From assembly GCF_022701255.1 (NCBI RefSeq), contig NZ_CP031705.1:3341001-3405000 (forward strand): a stretch of DNA of 64,000 bases, read 5' to 3'. This DNA comes from Microcoleus vaginatus HSN003. Its GTDB lineage: Bacteria > Cyanobacteriota > Cyanobacteriia > Cyanobacteriales > Microcoleaceae. Under the pieces are notes generated by a model that saw only the letters and a list, made by a program, of their open reading frames with translations, was not told the origin of the DNA and did not search any database. Shown here piece by piece: positions 9,198-17,844 of this stretch. Position numbers and translations under genes: made by a program. Every line of letters begins with the position of its first letter. The stretch's first letter is position 1.

Positions 9198-9884
9198 CTA
9201 ACCGTTGCTGTGAGGAATGTGCGACGCAGAAACACTATCCAACTGATCGCGTCCGTTGCGGATCACGCGCAGCATATCGCTCAACTTGTGCTCGATATTA
9301 TCGAGCACTTGGTCAGCATAATCATCGGCTCCGTTTTGAATTTCCTCGCATTCAGCCATCGCCCTGACTCTCATCTCTTCCAATTCCTCTTGAGCCTGGT
9401 AGCGAATTTGTTCAACTTCCGCCAGCGTGGCCTGCTGAATTGCCTCGCAGTCGAGCAAAACTTGCTGTCGTAACTGATCGGCTTCTATCTTCGCCTGCTG
9501 GAGCAGGCCCATATCATTTAAAAGTTCTGCAGCTCGCTGTTCTGCTGCTTCTATCACTTCCTGAGCGTAAAGTTCCGCCTCTTGAAGCAAGTCGTCCTTG
9601 TGCCGGATGATTGTCTCGGCTTCCTGAAAGGCGATCGGCAAATTTAGCCTCACCAAGTCTAACTGATCGAGCAACTGTTCTTCATCCACCAGAGTGCGTC
9701 TGGTCATGGGAATTCGTGGACTGTCGAGAACGATTTCCTCAAGCCGGTTCAATTCCCGCTGGATGTCTACTCCTGCGGTTCGGGTGGGGTCTCCGAAGGC
9801 GGATGTGTTCTGAGGTGATTCGTTATCAGTGCCGCGTCCGGTACTGTCGGGTTCGATGCGAGTTGGTTCCTGCTGGCGTAACAT
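9198..9884 (-). CDS. Coiled-coil protein, DivIVA-like, downstream of coaD
   Basis: The protein is almost entirely predicted alpha-helical coiled coil from about residue 45, with heptad-rich runs such as [20 protein letters not shown] and [20 protein letters not shown]. It resembles cyanobacterial DivIVA-like or ATP-synthase-b-like proteins that follow coaD. The conserved part begins near [16 protein letters not shown]. The only ATG (9884) lies 118 nt inside coaD, so its first 39 residues share DNA with the coaD tail; the alternative is a TTG at the start of the conserved block with a GGAG about 17 nt upstream. Which start is used is unresolved. Function is unknown; a cytoskeletal or membrane-associated scaffold is a guess from the fold. 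Confidence 0.75.
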   Translation of the reverse strand: MLRQQEPTRIEPDSTGRGTDNESPQNTSAFGDPTRTAGVDIQRELNRLEEIVLDSPRIPMTRRTLVDEEQLLDQLDLVRLNLPIAFQEAETIIRHKDDLLQEAELYAQEVIEAAEQRAAELLNDMGLLQQAKIEADQLRQQVLLDCEAIQQATLAEVEQIRYQAQEELEEMRVRAMAECEEIQNGADDYADQVLDNIEHKLSDMLRVIRNGRDQLDSVSASHIPHSNG

Positions 9885-10345
9885 TTGTAAATATCTAGGG
9901 CGACGTGTTTCGGAACAAGATGATCTACGGAGCCACCAAACTTGGCTATTTCTTTAACTACACTACTACTTAAAAAGCTGTACTCGTTAGAAGTTGCCAA
10001 AAAAACTGTTTCAATTTCACCCAGAAGGGTTTTATTGGTGTGGGCCATCTGGAGTTCCATTTCAAAATCTGTTAGTACCCGGAGCCCCCGCAGCAGCACT
10101 TTGGCTTGTCGAATCTTAGCATAGTTTACTGTCAAACCCTCAAAACTGTCTACTTCAACATTCGGCAAATGTTGGGTAGAGCGCAGGATCTGCTCGATCC
10201 GTTCCTCTACGGTGAAGAGAGGGGTTTTGCTGGGGTTTCTGACTACGGTAACAATTACCCGGTCAAACAGTTTAGATCCCCGCTCGATAATGTCTGCGTG
10301 ACCGAAGGTAATGGGATCAAAGCTGCCTGGATAGATTGCAATCAC
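9767..10345 (-). CDS. coaD: Phosphopantetheine adenylyltransferase
   Basis: CoaD catalyses the fourth step of coenzyme A synthesis, joining 4'-phosphopantetheine and ATP to give dephospho-CoA in the cytoplasm. The nucleotidyltransferase motif [17 protein letters not shown] (T/HxGH type) is at residues 7-23, and the second block [19 protein letters not shown] is at about 119-137. At 192 residues it is longer than the usual 160 or so. The extra 30 residues are a Pro/Thr/Ser-rich tail ending [11 protein letters not shown], exactly the part that overlaps the next gene. The tail may be only a by-product of read-through into that gene. The stop TAG sits right after CAGGAG, which may serve as the ribosome binding site of the coiled-coil gene. 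Confidence 0.95.
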   Translation of the reverse strand: MIAIYPGSFDPITFGHADIIERGSKLFDRVIVTVVRNPSKTPLFTVEERIEQILRSTQHLPNVEVDSFEGLTVNYAKIRQAKVLLRGLRVLTDFEMELQMAHTNKTLLGEIETVFLATSNEYSFLSSSVVKEIAKFGGSVDHLVPKHVALDIYKCYASRNQLASNPTVPDAALITNHLRTHPPSETPPEPQE

Positions 10346-10357
10346 GAGTTTGGCCCA

Positions 10358-10505
10358 ACGGAGTGGGGGAGTGGGGGGAAGTGGGGGAATGGGAGAGTGG
10401 GTAGAGTGGGGCAGTAGGAGAGTGGGAGAGTGGCAAAGCCGGAGATGTGGAAAATCTTCCTTCTTCCTTCTTCCTTCTTCCTTCTTCCCTCTTCCTTCTT
10501 CCTTC
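10358..10505. repeat. Short tandem heptamer repeats (GAGTGGG and CTTCCTT types)
   Basis: Two repeat blocks abut: imperfect GAGTGGG-like units, then a pure pyrimidine block of CTTCTTC/CTTCCTT heptamers. Such short tandemly repeated repetitive sequences are common between genes of filamentous cyanobacteria. The block separates coaD from the VanY-like gene, both leftward. Open frames through it on either strand are low-complexity artefacts. Confidence 0.85.
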
Positions 10506-10511
10506 TTGCCT

Positions 10512-11363
10512 CTACTTTTTCATGGAATGAGCTTTGTAGAAAGTTTCGAGGCTTTGCTTGTCGCCCACAAACCGCCAATGCCAAGGCTCGTAACTGACGC
10601 CTTGGCGATTGTTTTTGGGGAAGGACATTTCAAAGCTGAAGGCGACGGCGTTGGCTTCTAACCACTCGAATGCTTGGGTATTTTCAAAACTGGGGCTGAG
10701 GTTGTGTTCCGGGGCGCTGCCGTCGCCAATGTCGATCGCGTAACCGGTGTGGTGTTCGCTGTAACCTGGAGGGGCGCTGACTTCGGCTCGCTTGCTGGCG
10801 TTTTGCCTGCGTTCGGCTTTCACGTCAAAAAATACGTGCTGTTGGTCTTGCAGGGAGCGAAAGCCAGATATGGGAGCGAAATAGACGCCTGATGCGGCAG
10901 CGGCGTTGGCCATTTCCTGATATTTTGCTGCTGCTGAGGAGCGGAGTTTGACGCTACCGTCGGAAGTGACGCTTACCAAGTCTTTGGCTGGTGCTTCTGG
11001 GTACGGCAAGTGTCCCAGCAGGTTTTCTGGGACTGCGGGGACTTTTGGAGTGGTAGCTGGACTCGGGACAGACGGAGACGCGGAACTGGTCGGCGCTGGG
11101 TTTTGTTGAGTTTGCTCTGCCTGACTCGTGGCTGGGAACAAGTTAAAGTTGAGGTGCAGCCAGATGCTGACCCCAAAGGCTAATGCGGCCAACCCTAGCA
11201 GTTTCCAAATCAGCCCTTTTTTCTTAGACTGACTCTGCCCTGCTTCTGGGTATGGGTGATCTCGCACTGCTTCTGGAATTTCGTCGGCGACAAGCTCCGA
11301 GGCTTGCGGGGGTTTTCTTGACAGACTAGCGTTATCCAAGCCAGCTCCACTCCTGCACTTCAA
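10512..11363 (-). CDS. VanY-like D-alanyl-D-alanine carboxypeptidase (M15B)
   Basis: This 283-residue protein has a cytoplasmic N-terminal tail, one membrane segment (about residues 50-72, [21 protein letters not shown]), a Pro/Ser/Thr-rich linker (about 80-115) and a C-terminal peptidase domain. The zinc-site motifs of family M15 are visible: [12 protein letters not shown] (SxHxxGxAxD) and EPWHWRFVG (ExxH). It should therefore trim the terminal D-Ala from peptidoglycan stem peptides in the periplasm while anchored in the inner membrane. No vancomycin-resistance partners are nearby, so a housekeeping wall role is likely. The next leftward feature is a heptamer repeat block. Confidence 0.9.
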   Translation of the reverse strand: MKCRSGAGLDNASLSRKPPQASELVADEIPEAVRDHPYPEAGQSQSKKKGLIWKLLGLAALAFGVSIWLHLNFNLFPATSQAEQTQQNPAPTSSASPSVPSPATTPKVPAVPENLLGHLPYPEAPAKDLVSVTSDGSVKLRSSAAAKYQEMANAAAASGVYFAPISGFRSLQDQQHVFFDVKAERRQNASKRAEVSAPPGYSEHHTGYAIDIGDGSAPEHNLSPSFENTQAFEWLEANAVAFSFEMSFPKNNRQGVSYEPWHWRFVGDKQSLETFYKAHSMKK

Positions 11364-11786
11364 TAAGGCTCAACGTTAAAAATTGTAGACTGATATGGGC
11401 GATCGAACAGCTACAATTGCCGCTGAGAATATATCATCTCTTTCACACTTCGCCCTGTCCCATCCGCCAACTCTCGAATCTGTTGCTTGGGCGATCGTAA
11501 TTGCCGATCGTCCTGCGAGGCCGAACTGGTTGGCGCTGGTAGCGCTGGTTTATTTTAAGTGTAATTTGTTACTGTTCCACAAAATCCAACAATTCTTCGA
11601 TCGACACATCAAGCGTCCGGGTCAATTTTAGCAGATCACCGATGTCAGCCATTGCCATACCGGGCGATCGGGCATAACTTTTCAGCGCACTCCCATCTTA
11701 AAGCCGCGCCCGATCGGCCCTTGACTCAATGCGCTACAATTATTAAGAAATCTTTAGTTAGATCCGTTTAACGTTCCAGACGCATT
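11364..11786. other. Intergenic region upstream of typA
   Basis: About 420 bases between the leftward VanY-like gene and the rightward typA, so it must hold both promoters. It contains several HIP1-related CGATCG sites and a short decayed reading frame listed separately. AT-rich sequence just before typA (ACAATTATTAAGAAATC) may include its promoter, but no consensus pair is clear. Confidence 0.45.
11569..11699 (-). pseudogene. Possible C-terminal remnant of a small HTH/XRE-like regulator
   Basis: Read leftward, an open stretch of about 42 codons encodes ...SPGMAMADIGDLLKLT followed by RTLDVSIEELLDFVEQ and a stop. The pattern LLKLTRTLDVSIEELL resembles the last helices of XRE-type helix-turn-helix domains (I..LA..LDVSLDELL). 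There is no start codon with a proper N-terminal half; the frame is closed by a TAA just upstream. I read it as a truncated relic. It could also be chance, since it is short. Confidence 0.3.
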
Positions 11787-13577
11787 ATGAGTCTTCCCAT
11801 TCGCAACGTCGCCATCATTGCTCACGTCGATCACGGCAAAACCACCCTTGTGGACGCTCTCCTCAGACAGTCCGGGATCTTCCGCGAAGGGGAAGAAATC
11901 CCAGATTGCGTCATGGACTCCAACGACATCGAGCGCGAGCGTGGCATTACCATCCTTTCCAAAAACACCGCTGTCAGGTACGGAGAAACCCTGATCAACA
12001 TCGTCGATACCCCCGGACACGCGGACTTCGGCGGAGAAGTCGAACGAGTTCTCGGCATGGTTGACGGCTGTCTGCTGATCGTAGACGCCAACGAAGGCCC
12101 GATGCCGCAAACGCGGTTCGTGCTCAAAAAAGCCCTAGAAAAAGGACTACGCCCGATCGTCTTTGTGAATAAGATCGATCGCGAGCGAGCCGACCCCCAC
12201 AAAGCCGTCGATAAAGTTTTGGATCTGTTCCTCGAACTAGGCGCTGACGACGATCAGTGCGAATTTCCCTATCTCTTCGGTTCCGGCTTAAGCGGTTACG
12301 CCAAAAAACACCTCGAAGACGAAGGGGTAGATATGAAGCCCCTCTTTGAAGAAATCCTCGACCACGTACCACCCCCCGTAGGCGACCCCAATAAGCCACT
12401 ACAACTGCAAGTAACCACCTTAGATTACTCAGAATACGTCGGTCGCATCGTCATCGGCCGCATCCACAACGGCACGATTAGAATCGGTCAACAAGCAGTC
12501 TTAATCACCGAAAGTGGCGCGATTGTCAAATCAAAAATTACCAAACTGATGGGCTTTGAAGGCCTGAAGCGGATTGATATCCCAGAATCTTCTGCTGGTA
12601 ATCTTGTCGCCGTTGCTGGTTTTGCTGATGCGTATATTGGCGAGACAATTACCTGCCCCAACGACCCGCAAGCGCTACCTTTAATCAAAGTAGACGAACC
12701 AACTTTGCAGATGACTTTCTCTGTGAACGATTCGCCGTTCTGCGGTCAAGAAGGTAGTTTGGTAACATCGCGTCAAATTCGCGATCGGCTAATGCGAGAA
12801 CTCCAAACCAACGTCGCCTTGCGCGTCGAAGAAACCGAATCTCCCGACAAATTCCTCGTATCCGGCCGTGGCGAACTCCACCTGGGAATCCTGATCGAAA
12901 ATATGCGTCGCGAAGGATACGAATTCCAAGTATCTCAACCGCAAGTAATCTTCCGCGAAGTCGGCGGTCGTCCCTGCGAACCTTTTGAATGTTTGGTGTT
13001 AGACGTACCCGAAGAAGCAGTCGGCGGCTGCATCGAACGCCTCGGTCAGCGGAAAGCAGAAATGCAAGATATGCACGTCAGCAGCACCGGTCGCACCCAA
13101 ATCGAATTTTCAGTCCCCGCTCGCGGTTTGATTGGATTCCGAGGCGAGTTTATGCGCTTAACTCGCGGCGCTGGAATTATGAACCACAGCTTCCTCGACT
13201 ATCGCCCCCTCGGTGGAGAAATTGTCGCCCGTCGCAACGGAGTATTGATTTCCTTTGAAGAAGGAGTTGCAACTACTTATTCACTGAAAAATGCTGAAGA
13301 CCGTGGCGTATTTTTCATTACCCCCGGAACCAAGGTTTACAGAGGGATGATTATCGGAGAAAACAACCGAGATGAAGACATGGAGCTGAATATTTGCAAG
13401 TCGAAGCAGTTGACAAACCACCGCGCATCTGGCGGTGAAGAATTGGCGCAATTGCAAGCACCAGTCGATATGAGTTTGGAACGCGCTTTGGAGTACATCG
13501 GCCAGGATGAATTGGTGGAAGTAACGCCAAAATCTATTCGCCTGCGGAAGGTTTCTAAGAAGTTGGTGAAACGCTAA
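11787..13577 (+). CDS. typA: Ribosome-associated GTPase TypA/BipA
   Basis: This 596-residue translational GTPase has the EF-G-like G domain: G1 [15 protein letters not shown] (residues 12-26), the RERGITI switch region, G3 [12 protein letters not shown] (about 72-83) and G4 NKIDRERA (about 127-134). The TypA-specific C-terminal part includes [20 protein letters not shown] and [17 protein letters not shown]. TypA/BipA binds ribosomes and supports 50S assembly and stress adaptation. Length is normal for the family. It forms a single-gene unit ended by a clear bidirectional hairpin immediately downstream. Confidence 0.97.
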   Translation: MSLPIRNVAIIAHVDHGKTTLVDALLRQSGIFREGEEIPDCVMDSNDIERERGITILSKNTAVRYGETLINIVDTPGHADFGGEVERVLGMVDGCLLIVDANEGPMPQTRFVLKKALEKGLRPIVFVNKIDRERADPHKAVDKVLDLFLELGADDDQCEFPYLFGSGLSGYAKKHLEDEGVDMKPLFEEILDHVPPPVGDPNKPLQLQVTTLDYSEYVGRIVIGRIHNGTIRIGQQAVLITESGAIVKSKITKLMGFEGLKRIDIPESSAGNLVAVAGFADAYIGETITCPNDPQALPLIKVDEPTLQMTFSVNDSPFCGQEGSLVTSRQIRDRLMRELQTNVALRVEETESPDKFLVSGRGELHLGILIENMRREGYEFQVSQPQVIFREVGGRPCEPFECLVLDVPEEAVGGCIERLGQRKAEMQDMHVSSTGRTQIEFSVPARGLIGFRGEFMRLTRGAGIMNHSFLDYRPLGGEIVARRNGVLISFEEGVATTYSLKNAEDRGVFFITPGTKVYRGMIIGENNRDEDMELNICKSKQLTNHRASGGEELAQLQAPVDMSLERALEYIGQDELVEVTPKSIRLRKVSKKLVKR

Positions 13578-13585
13578 AAAAAATA

Positions 13586-13620
13586 TTTTTAGGGTGGGGT
13601 ATAAATCCCCATCCTAAAAA
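13586..13620. terminator. Bidirectional intrinsic terminator after typA
   Basis: A 14-bp stem with one G-T wobble (TTTTTAGGGTGGGG pairing with CCCCATCCTAAAAA) and a 7-nt loop begins 8 nt after the typA stop. The A/T flanks give it U-tracts in both directions. Confidence 0.75.
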
Positions 13621-13741
13621 TCTCACTGGCCACTGTCAACTGTTTAAGAAGGTTAGTTGGAGGAAACAAGAGCTCGTGGGAGGGGTTCTGAGAATTCAAT
13701 TGGATTTAGGGGAGTTGATTGAGGTTGAGGTTTAGGTGGTG

Positions 13742-13789
13742 GCTATGCTATATTTACATAGCAAGTCATCAGACTAAAAACGCTATAAT
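13742..13789 (+). promoter_or_regulatory. Putative promoter/operator of the toxin-antitoxin pair
   Basis: An inverted repeat GCTATG-N9-CATAGC (13742-13762) precedes a TATAAT -10-like hexamer (13784-13789), which is 28 nt before the antitoxin ATG. Type II antitoxins usually repress their own promoter by binding such palindromes. Autoregulation here is inferred from position only. Confidence 0.35.
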
Positions 13790-13816
13790 TATCGCAATCA
13801 AAAATAGGTAAAAACG

Positions 13817-14038
13817 ATGTCAACAGTTTATCGTTTAAAAGCCAGCGAACTAGATCGTAAATTTTTAGAACAAATCAAAGCGATTTTTGGAGATAAAGAG
13901 ATTGAAATAATTGTCTCAGAATGCGATGAAACCGAATATCTTTTGAAATCGGAAGCCAATAAAAACAAACTGTTGAAAGCTATTGAAAATCTTAAAGATA
14001 GACAAAATTTAGTTGAAGTCGATCTACAGGATTTGTAA
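13817..14038 (+). CDS. Antitoxin of a YoeB/Txe-type toxin-antitoxin pair
   Basis: This 73-residue acidic protein (MSTVYRLKASELDRKFLEQIKAIFG...) lies directly upstream of a Txe/YoeB-family toxin and its stop codon TAATG overlaps the toxin start. It should neutralise the toxin by binding it and probably represses the operon. The N-terminal part looks like a short DNA-binding segment, and the C-terminal part (KLLKAIENLKDRQNLVEVDLQDL) an amphipathic helix suited to wrap the toxin. It resembles the small cyanobacterial antitoxins that accompany YoeB homologues rather than classic YefM. A ribosome binding site AGGT is 7-8 nt before the ATG. Confidence 0.7.
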   Translation: MSTVYRLKASELDRKFLEQIKAIFGDKEIEIIVSECDETEYLLKSEANKNKLLKAIENLKDRQNLVEVDLQDL

Positions 14039-14304
14039 TGAGCAGAAGAATTATTTTTGAATCTTCTGCTTTTGCAGATTTTAATGAATGGTCAAAATTA
14101 GACAAAAAGATTTATCGCAAAATTGTAGAACTGATTAAAGATATAGATCGATCGCCCTTTGAAGGATTGGGCAAACCTGAACCTCTGAAATACGAGTTAA
14201 GTGGTTTTTGGTCGAGGCGCATTGATAACGAACACCGTTTGGTTTACCAAGTTACCGAGGTCGAAATTGCGATCGCAGCTTGTAGGAATCATTACAGTGA
14301 ATAG
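14038..14304 (+). CDS. Txe/YoeB family mRNA interferase toxin
   Basis: This 88-residue protein has the RelE-fold signature of the Txe/YoeB family: IIFESSAFADFNEW near the start, then IYRKIVELIKDIDRSPFEGLGKPEPLKYELSGFWSRRIDNEHRLVYQV and a C-terminal CRNHYSE. The conserved Glu, Arg, His and C-terminal His-Tyr residues that carry out ribosome-dependent mRNA cleavage are present. It overlaps the antitoxin by one nucleotide, the standard translational coupling. All expected residues are present, so the toxin is probably functional. Confidence 0.88.
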   Translation: MSRRIIFESSAFADFNEWSKLDKKIYRKIVELIKDIDRSPFEGLGKPEPLKYELSGFWSRRIDNEHRLVYQVTEVEIAIAACRNHYSE

Positions 14305-14369
14305 TATATTTGAAGCTTTAAGCAATGTAGCGATCGCTCTTTTTATCAATTTACTGAATGCGGTCGCTC

Positions 14370-15533
14370 TCAATCTTCTTGCTGAAGTTCTTCTATTAGA
14401 TTAAGTACCTTTTGGTAATTTTCTTGTTTTCCCTGCACCCGATATAAATTTTTAGCAGTGTGAAAATCCTCATCTCCTCTGTGGGAATCGCCCAGTTCAT
14501 AGTGGACAATGCCTCGGTTGTAATAAGCTTCAGCAAAGTCTCGTTTAAGCTCAATTGCCTGGTTATAATCCTCAAGCGCTTTCTCTTTGTTCCCCAAGCT
14601 ATAGTGAATAACCCCCAGGTTGTAGAATATTTTAGGATTATTAAGATTCAGCTGAGCTGCCAGGGTATAATCTTCAAGCGCTCTTTCCAGATTTCCGGAT
14701 TCCAAGTAGACATGACCTCGATTATTCCAAGCAAGGGCATAATCAGGATTTAGTTCAATTGCTTGGGTGAAATCTTTAAGTGCCCCTGGCACATCCCCCA
14801 TTTGTAAACGAGCAAAACCTCGGCTATTGTAGGCTTGATGATTGTTAGGATCTAGTTGAATTGCTCGGCTGTGATCTGCCTGTGCTCCTCGGTAATCACG
14901 TAATTCACAAGAAATAATACCCCCGTTTTGGTGAAAATCTGAACACTTAGGATTGAGCAATATCGCCTCTGTGTAATCTTCAATTGCTCCCGGAAAGTCT
15001 CCTAGTTCATAGCGAACATTAGCCCGGTTATTGTAGGCATCTGCATAATTAGGATTGAGCTTAATTGCTCGATTGAAATTTTCAAGAGCTCCCTCAAAAT
15101 CTCTTTCCTTAGCCTTGTTTATTCCCAGTTCATCGAAATCCTCAGCAGAGATCGGAGAGTGCGATCGCACCCTCTCGACCACAACCTCGTCACAAAAGTT
15201 GTCCAGCACTTCCTCAATTTGCTCAGGTTCAGCATTTGCAGGTTGTGTGTTCCTTGATTCTTTCTGTTCTAGCTTCGATTCAGGTGGACTGATAGGAGAA
15301 TCGACTATTTTTATTGTTTGCCAATCTAAGTCTAACTTTTTACAAATATTAACAAAAATTTTGCGGTCAACGGTCTTGCCATTAAAAAAATTTACAACAG
15401 GCTGACGACTTATGGTTAATTCCTCTTCCAAATTATCATAAGTCCAAACCTTGTGTGTCAAAGCTATTCTGGCTTGTTCGATGCCTGCTACAGATGCTAT
15501 GAGCGATCTCTTTGCCCGCGGTCTGTTTGCCAT
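14370..15533 (-). CDS. TPR protein with an N-terminal HTH-like domain
   Basis: This 387-residue protein has two parts. Residues 1-80 (ARIALTHKVWTYDNLEEELT then SRQPVVNFFNGKTVDRKIF) resemble the helix-turn-helix-like domain that cyanobacteria put in front of NACHT/STAND ATPases and related signalling proteins. After an acidic linker, residues 125-375 hold seven tetratricopeptide repeats with the W/Y-N-N-R-G...A..DY..AI.L.P pattern. The last unit ends in a charged helix EELQQED. No catalytic domain is present. It probably mediates protein contacts, perhaps as a free-standing adaptor for STAND or signalling proteins. It converges on the toxin gene. Confidence 0.82.
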   Translation of the reverse strand: MANRPRAKRSLIASVAGIEQARIALTHKVWTYDNLEEELTISRQPVVNFFNGKTVDRKIFVNICKKLDLDWQTIKIVDSPISPPESKLEQKESRNTQPANAEPEQIEEVLDNFCDEVVVERVRSHSPISAEDFDELGINKAKERDFEGALENFNRAIKLNPNYADAYNNRANVRYELGDFPGAIEDYTEAILLNPKCSDFHQNGGIISCELRDYRGAQADHSRAIQLDPNNHQAYNSRGFARLQMGDVPGALKDFTQAIELNPDYALAWNNRGHVYLESGNLERALEDYTLAAQLNLNNPKIFYNLGVIHYSLGNKEKALEDYNQAIELKRDFAEAYYNRGIVHYELGDSHRGDEDFHTAKNLYRVQGKQENYQKVLNLIEELQQED

Positions 15534-15694
15534 AGTCTCACTACCCTATTTGTGACCATTTTAGCTGATGCTATTAAAAATTATATCCAACTCATACCAA
15601 AGTCATCCCTTACTTAGGCTGAACTTTAAAAGTGTGACTGCGAAGCTAGGGATGTAGTGATTCACTACTCAAAACTTAGCTGACGGAATTAATC

Positions 15695-16240
15695 ATGTAC
15701 AACAATAATCAGCACAACGAAGCCGAATACTCCCAGCCACTACCCCCGCTTTCCCAAAAACAGGAATACGACTTCCAAACTCAAAAGAAAGTAGGAAAGA
15801 CAGGAGAGGCGATCGTAGACCAGTGGTTGCAGATTCATGGCTATCGCATTGAAGATGTCTCAGATTTGCCACAGTACCAGAAAGCAGGTATTGACCGCGT
15901 ACTAATTCGCCCAAACGGTTCAACTGCAACTGCTGAGTACAAGACTGATATAAAAGCCAAGCAAACTGGAAACTTGTTTTTTGAAGCTTGTGACGATCGC
16001 AACCGTCCCTGTTGGGGATGGACCTCGCAAGCCGATCTCTGGATATTTTTCATTCCTCAACAGGAGATATTGGTCGTCGAACCGGGTAAATTCAGGTTGT
16101 TAGTTTCGCAACAACAGCCAGAACTCCCGCAGAAAGTAGTACCAAATCGAGGCTACAGTGTAACTGGATTACCTGTTCCATTAGTAAAGGTGCGGAATAT
16201 TGCTAGTCACGTTTTCAAGTTTCCTGACGTTCTTTTCTAA
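15695..16240 (+). CDS. Hypothetical protein, possible PD-(D/E)XK nuclease fold
   Basis: This 181-residue protein has no name I can assign. Residues 30-100 contain GKTGEAIVDQWLQIHGYRIEDVS, then AGIDRVLIRPNGSTATAEYKTD. The helix with a Glu, followed by Asp and then a strand with E-x-K, has the order expected of the PD-(D/E)XK nuclease superfamily seen in Holliday junction and restriction enzymes. The C-terminal half (WTSQADLWIFFIPQQEILVV) fits the later strands of that fold. The gene lies just upstream of an orphan ParA gene on the same strand, separated by a HIP1 hairpin. Nuclease function is an inference. Confidence 0.55.
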   Translation: MYNNNQHNEAEYSQPLPPLSQKQEYDFQTQKKVGKTGEAIVDQWLQIHGYRIEDVSDLPQYQKAGIDRVLIRPNGSTATAEYKTDIKAKQTGNLFFEACDDRNRPCWGWTSQADLWIFFIPQQEILVVEPGKFRLLVSQQQPELPQKVVPNRGYSVTGLPVPLVKVRNIASHVFKFPDVLF

Positions 16241-16260
16241 AAAGAGACTCGCTGTTAATC

Positions 16261-16289
16261 TGGCGATCGCCTTGAGTAGGCGATCGCCA
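16261..16289. repeat. HIP1-based hairpin
   Basis: Two copies of the decamer GGCGATCGCC, each containing the HIP1 octamer, are spaced by 7 nt and form an 11-bp stem. It lies between the PD-(D/E)XK-like gene and the ParA gene. It lacks a good U-tract, so a terminator role is uncertain. Confidence 0.6.
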
Positions 16290-16377
16290 TTATTCGAGTA
16301 ATAATACTTAGCAAACGCTAATTGGGCGATCGTTATGTTTTAATAAAAAATTGAGCAAAATCCAAACAAAGCCAGCC

Positions 16378-17250
16378 ATGAGTCCTAAATCAATAGCCGT
16401 AATCAACTTCAAAGGCGGTGTCGGAAAGACTACCGTCACTTGGAGTCTGGGAAATATTATATCCCAAGGAACCGACTTAGAAGTCTTGATGTTAGACTTA
16501 GATCCGCAAATGTCGCTCACGGAGGCGATCGGACTTAACGAAAATACAGGTCATTTAGATGACAAATTTGGTAAGTGGTACGAAAAATCTCTCAAGCATA
16601 GACTTACAATTTACGACGCTCTAGAAGTCTTTAAAAAAGCCGGACAAAACTTTAAATTTCCCGTTGGTTTCGACACCATTTATCAGATTGACGAACAGTT
16701 GCATTTTGTCCCTTCAGTTGAAGAATTGTATTGGTTAGATATCGATGGATTTGAGGGGAAAAGTGTTAAAGACTTCATCCGGAGATTCATCGGCAAAATC
16801 GCCAACTCTGCCAATCTACCCAAATATGACTTGATGCTTTTTGACTGTTCACCTTCCTTCAGCCTCCTCACCTACAGCGTACTCTCTTGCTGCGACTTAA
16901 TATTAATTCCCGTCAATCCCGATTATTTTGGTTCTAGGGGATTGAGTTTAGTTTTAAACTCGCTTCAGAAGCGGATTGAGCCTTATCCGTTTCCCAAGAT
17001 TGCAGTGTTTATGAATAAAGCTAAAATCTATGGAGGATTGCTAACAAATGAAGTTCAGTTTTACATGAGAGAAGTAAAGAGACTTTGCGATGAGATATCA
17101 AAAGATAATAACATAGAAGTTAGATTTTTAGAATCGACGATTCGCGAAAGCGTCGGGCTAAAACGGGCGATTAATGAGGGAGAACTGCCGCGAGAATTAG
17201 TTAGAGAATTTGAAAAACTATGGCGCGAGTGTGAGGAGTATCTGAAATGA
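16378..17250 (+). CDS. ParA-family ATPase
   Basis: This protein has the deviant Walker A motif FKGGVGKTTVTW near the N-terminus, Walker A' VLMLDLDPQMSLTEA, and Walker B LMLFDCSPSFSLLTYSVLSCCDLILIPVNPDYFGSRGL. These mark the ParA/MinD/Soj family, which drives partition or positioning of DNA or protein cargo by ATP-dependent binding to the nucleoid. I chose the ATG at 16378 (MSPKSIAVINFKGG); an upstream TTG at 16351 would add nine residues. No ParB gene is adjacent; the next gene overlaps it by 4 nt and is likely its partner. It may be a relic of a plasmid or integrated element, or a cargo-positioning orphan. Confidence 0.9.
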   Translation: MSPKSIAVINFKGGVGKTTVTWSLGNIISQGTDLEVLMLDLDPQMSLTEAIGLNENTGHLDDKFGKWYEKSLKHRLTIYDALEVFKKAGQNFKFPVGFDTIYQIDEQLHFVPSVEELYWLDIDGFEGKSVKDFIRRFIGKIANSANLPKYDLMLFDCSPSFSLLTYSVLSCCDLILIPVNPDYFGSRGLSLVLNSLQKRIEPYPFPKIAVFMNKAKIYGGLLTNEVQFYMREVKRLCDEISKDNNIEVRFLESTIRESVGLKRAINEGELPRELVREFEKLWRECEEYLK

Positions 17251-17693
17251 GTAAAAAAGAAATTTTGGCTGCTTCCGAACAAGAAAGCGGGGGGTTAGTT
17301 GAGGAAATTGGCGAACTTAAGGAAATCTTGCGGGACGTTGCTCGAAAATTAACCCGGCTTGAGACTCAAGTCAAGCGGGGAGTGATTTCTGCTGGCTCAA
17401 AAACTTCGGATATTTCCAGTGGTGCTGAGGTTAATAAACCTGCTAATTTATCGGCGAGAAATGTTCTAGAAGTTTATGAAGAACTGCGTTTACAAGCTAA
17501 GAATGGTAATGAAGAAGAGGTGAGGAAAAAATTGTTGGCAATGAGTGCAACTGACTTGAACTTGATGTGTTGCGAGTTAGGGATGCCACCCAGCAGCAAG
17601 AATCCGTCCCGCAAAAAAATGTTAGAGCTAATTATTGGCAGAATTAAACAGAGTTTGAGGCTGTCGAGACATATAGACCGACAAACACTTTGA
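17247..17693 (+). CDS. Small coiled-coil protein coupled to ParA
   Basis: The ATGA overlap with parA implies translational coupling. The 148-residue product has an N-terminal coiled coil (about residues 15-45, LVEEIGELKEILRDVARKLTRLETQ), a Ser/Ala-rich linker, and a C-terminal helical part with LNLMCCELGMPPSSKNPSRK that recalls SAP or Rho-N-type nucleic-acid-binding helices. It has no ParB-like HTH or CTPase box. By position it is likely the partner or cargo adaptor for the ParA ATPase, doing the job usually done by ParB or a MinE-like factor. I do not recognise the family. Confidence 0.65.
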   Translation: MSKKEILAASEQESGGLVEEIGELKEILRDVARKLTRLETQVKRGVISAGSKTSDISSGAEVNKPANLSARNVLEVYEELRLQAKNGNEEEVRKKLLAMSATDLNLMCCELGMPPSSKNPSRKKMLELIIGRIKQSLRLSRHIDRQTL

Positions 17694-17746
17694 AAATTAG
17701 CAGATGAATCGATAAAATGCGTTTTAACTTGCATTTTCCGCTGCGA

Positions 17747-17840
17747 TATGGAACAGGCAAGATGCCCGTTCCACAAATGCCGGTTCCACAAGAGTTGAAG
17801 TTTAGTGTGGTGTGGGCATCTTGCCCGCCCCTGAAAAACT
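17747..17840. repeat. Diverged copy of the GGCAAGATGCC palindromic repeat
   Basis: The segment starts AACAGGCAAGATGCCCGTTCC and ends GTGTGGGCATCTTGCCCGCCCC, so its two ends are inverted complements. It is the same family as the four tandem units near 44.3 kb, here with a small internal duplication (CCGGTTCCACAA). It replaces the upstream part of the TolB-like fragment that follows. Confidence 0.75.
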
Positions 17841-17844
17841 TGTT

